Under the pieces are notes generated by a model. It had not been told where the DNA came from. It ran no database searches and saw nothing but the letters and a program-made list of their open reading frames with translations. From Eubacteriales bacterium (lineage in GTDB: Bacteria; Bacillota; Clostridia; Peptostreptococcales; Anaerovoracaceae): 14,750 bases of DNA. Where the stretch lies: contig JAQVOT010000009.1 in assembly GCA_028702415.1 (NCBI GenBank), forward strand, positions 1 to 14,750, read 5' to 3'. Positions 14,715 through 14,750 of this stretch are shown one piece after another. The position numbers and the translations under genes were made by a program. How positions within the stretch are numbered: position 1 is the stretch's first letter; every line of letters begins with the position of its first letter.

Positions 14715-14750
14715 CTAGCTGATCCTGGCAGCTAGATCCACAGCCAGTTT
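14715..14750 (-). CDS. Possible 3' end of an upstream cotranscribed gene
   Basis: Eleven sense codons (KLAVDLAARIS) and a TAG, ending 14 nt before the dxs ATG. The frame runs off the window edge. Spacing fits an operon upstream of dxs, where ispA or xseB often occur, but the fragment is too short to identify and may not be coding. Confidence 0.3.
   Translation of the reverse strand, partial: KLAVDLAARIS

Overview
The window looks like a housekeeping and DNA-repair stretch from a low-GC Firmicute, most likely an anaerobic Clostridia member of the Lachnospiraceae/Eubacteriales type. The basis is protein similarity by eye (a MutS/MutL pair in which MutL has the endonuclease motifs, MiaA, the DivIVA-like coiled-coil style, a YneA-type LysM protein), Bacillus-type LexA boxes, AT-rich spacers and GGAGG ribosome sites. 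I see no insertion sequence, CRISPR array, rRNA, tRNA or prophage.

Layout. The 3' part of ruvX lies on the + strand at 1-291. It faces a long run of minus-strand genes filling 597-14750. Between them, 292-596 is non-coding and holds hairpins that probably end transcription from both sides. In transcription order the minus-strand genes are: a possible 3' tail of an unidentified gene, dxs (isoprenoid precursor synthesis), tlyA (rRNA methyltransferase family), a class I aminotransferase, mutS, a DivIVA-like/coiled-coil locus split by one in-frame TAA, mutL, miaA, a XerS-like tyrosine recombinase, a methionine-gamma-lyase-like PLP protein, a TVP38/VTT membrane protein, and a YneA-like LysM protein.

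How they fit together. MutS and MutL form the mismatch-repair core. MiaA makes the i6A37 tRNA modification. The recombinase could serve chromosome-dimer resolution. The YneA-like protein has its own strong promoter studded with three LexA-box matches, so it should be an SOS-induced cell-division inhibitor. Gene spacing is very tight from mutL to the PLP protein (overlap or 0-2 nt), from dxs to tlyA (4-nt overlap) and from the aminotransferase to mutS (3 nt). These look like separate cotranscribed blocks.

Most notable points. (1) An intrinsic terminator sits directly before mutL, and an extended -10 element is placed so that transcription would begin at the A of the mutL ATG: a candidate leaderless mutL with no Shine-Dalgarno sequence. 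(2) A single TAA codon interrupts an otherwise continuous 343-codon coiled-coil frame between mutS and mutL, with a usable restart site downstream. (3) That protein contains five contiguous imperfect 29-residue repeats. (4) The YneA-like promoter has LexA boxes upstream of, within and just downstream of the core promoter. I found no clear wholly new system; these are the places worth testing.
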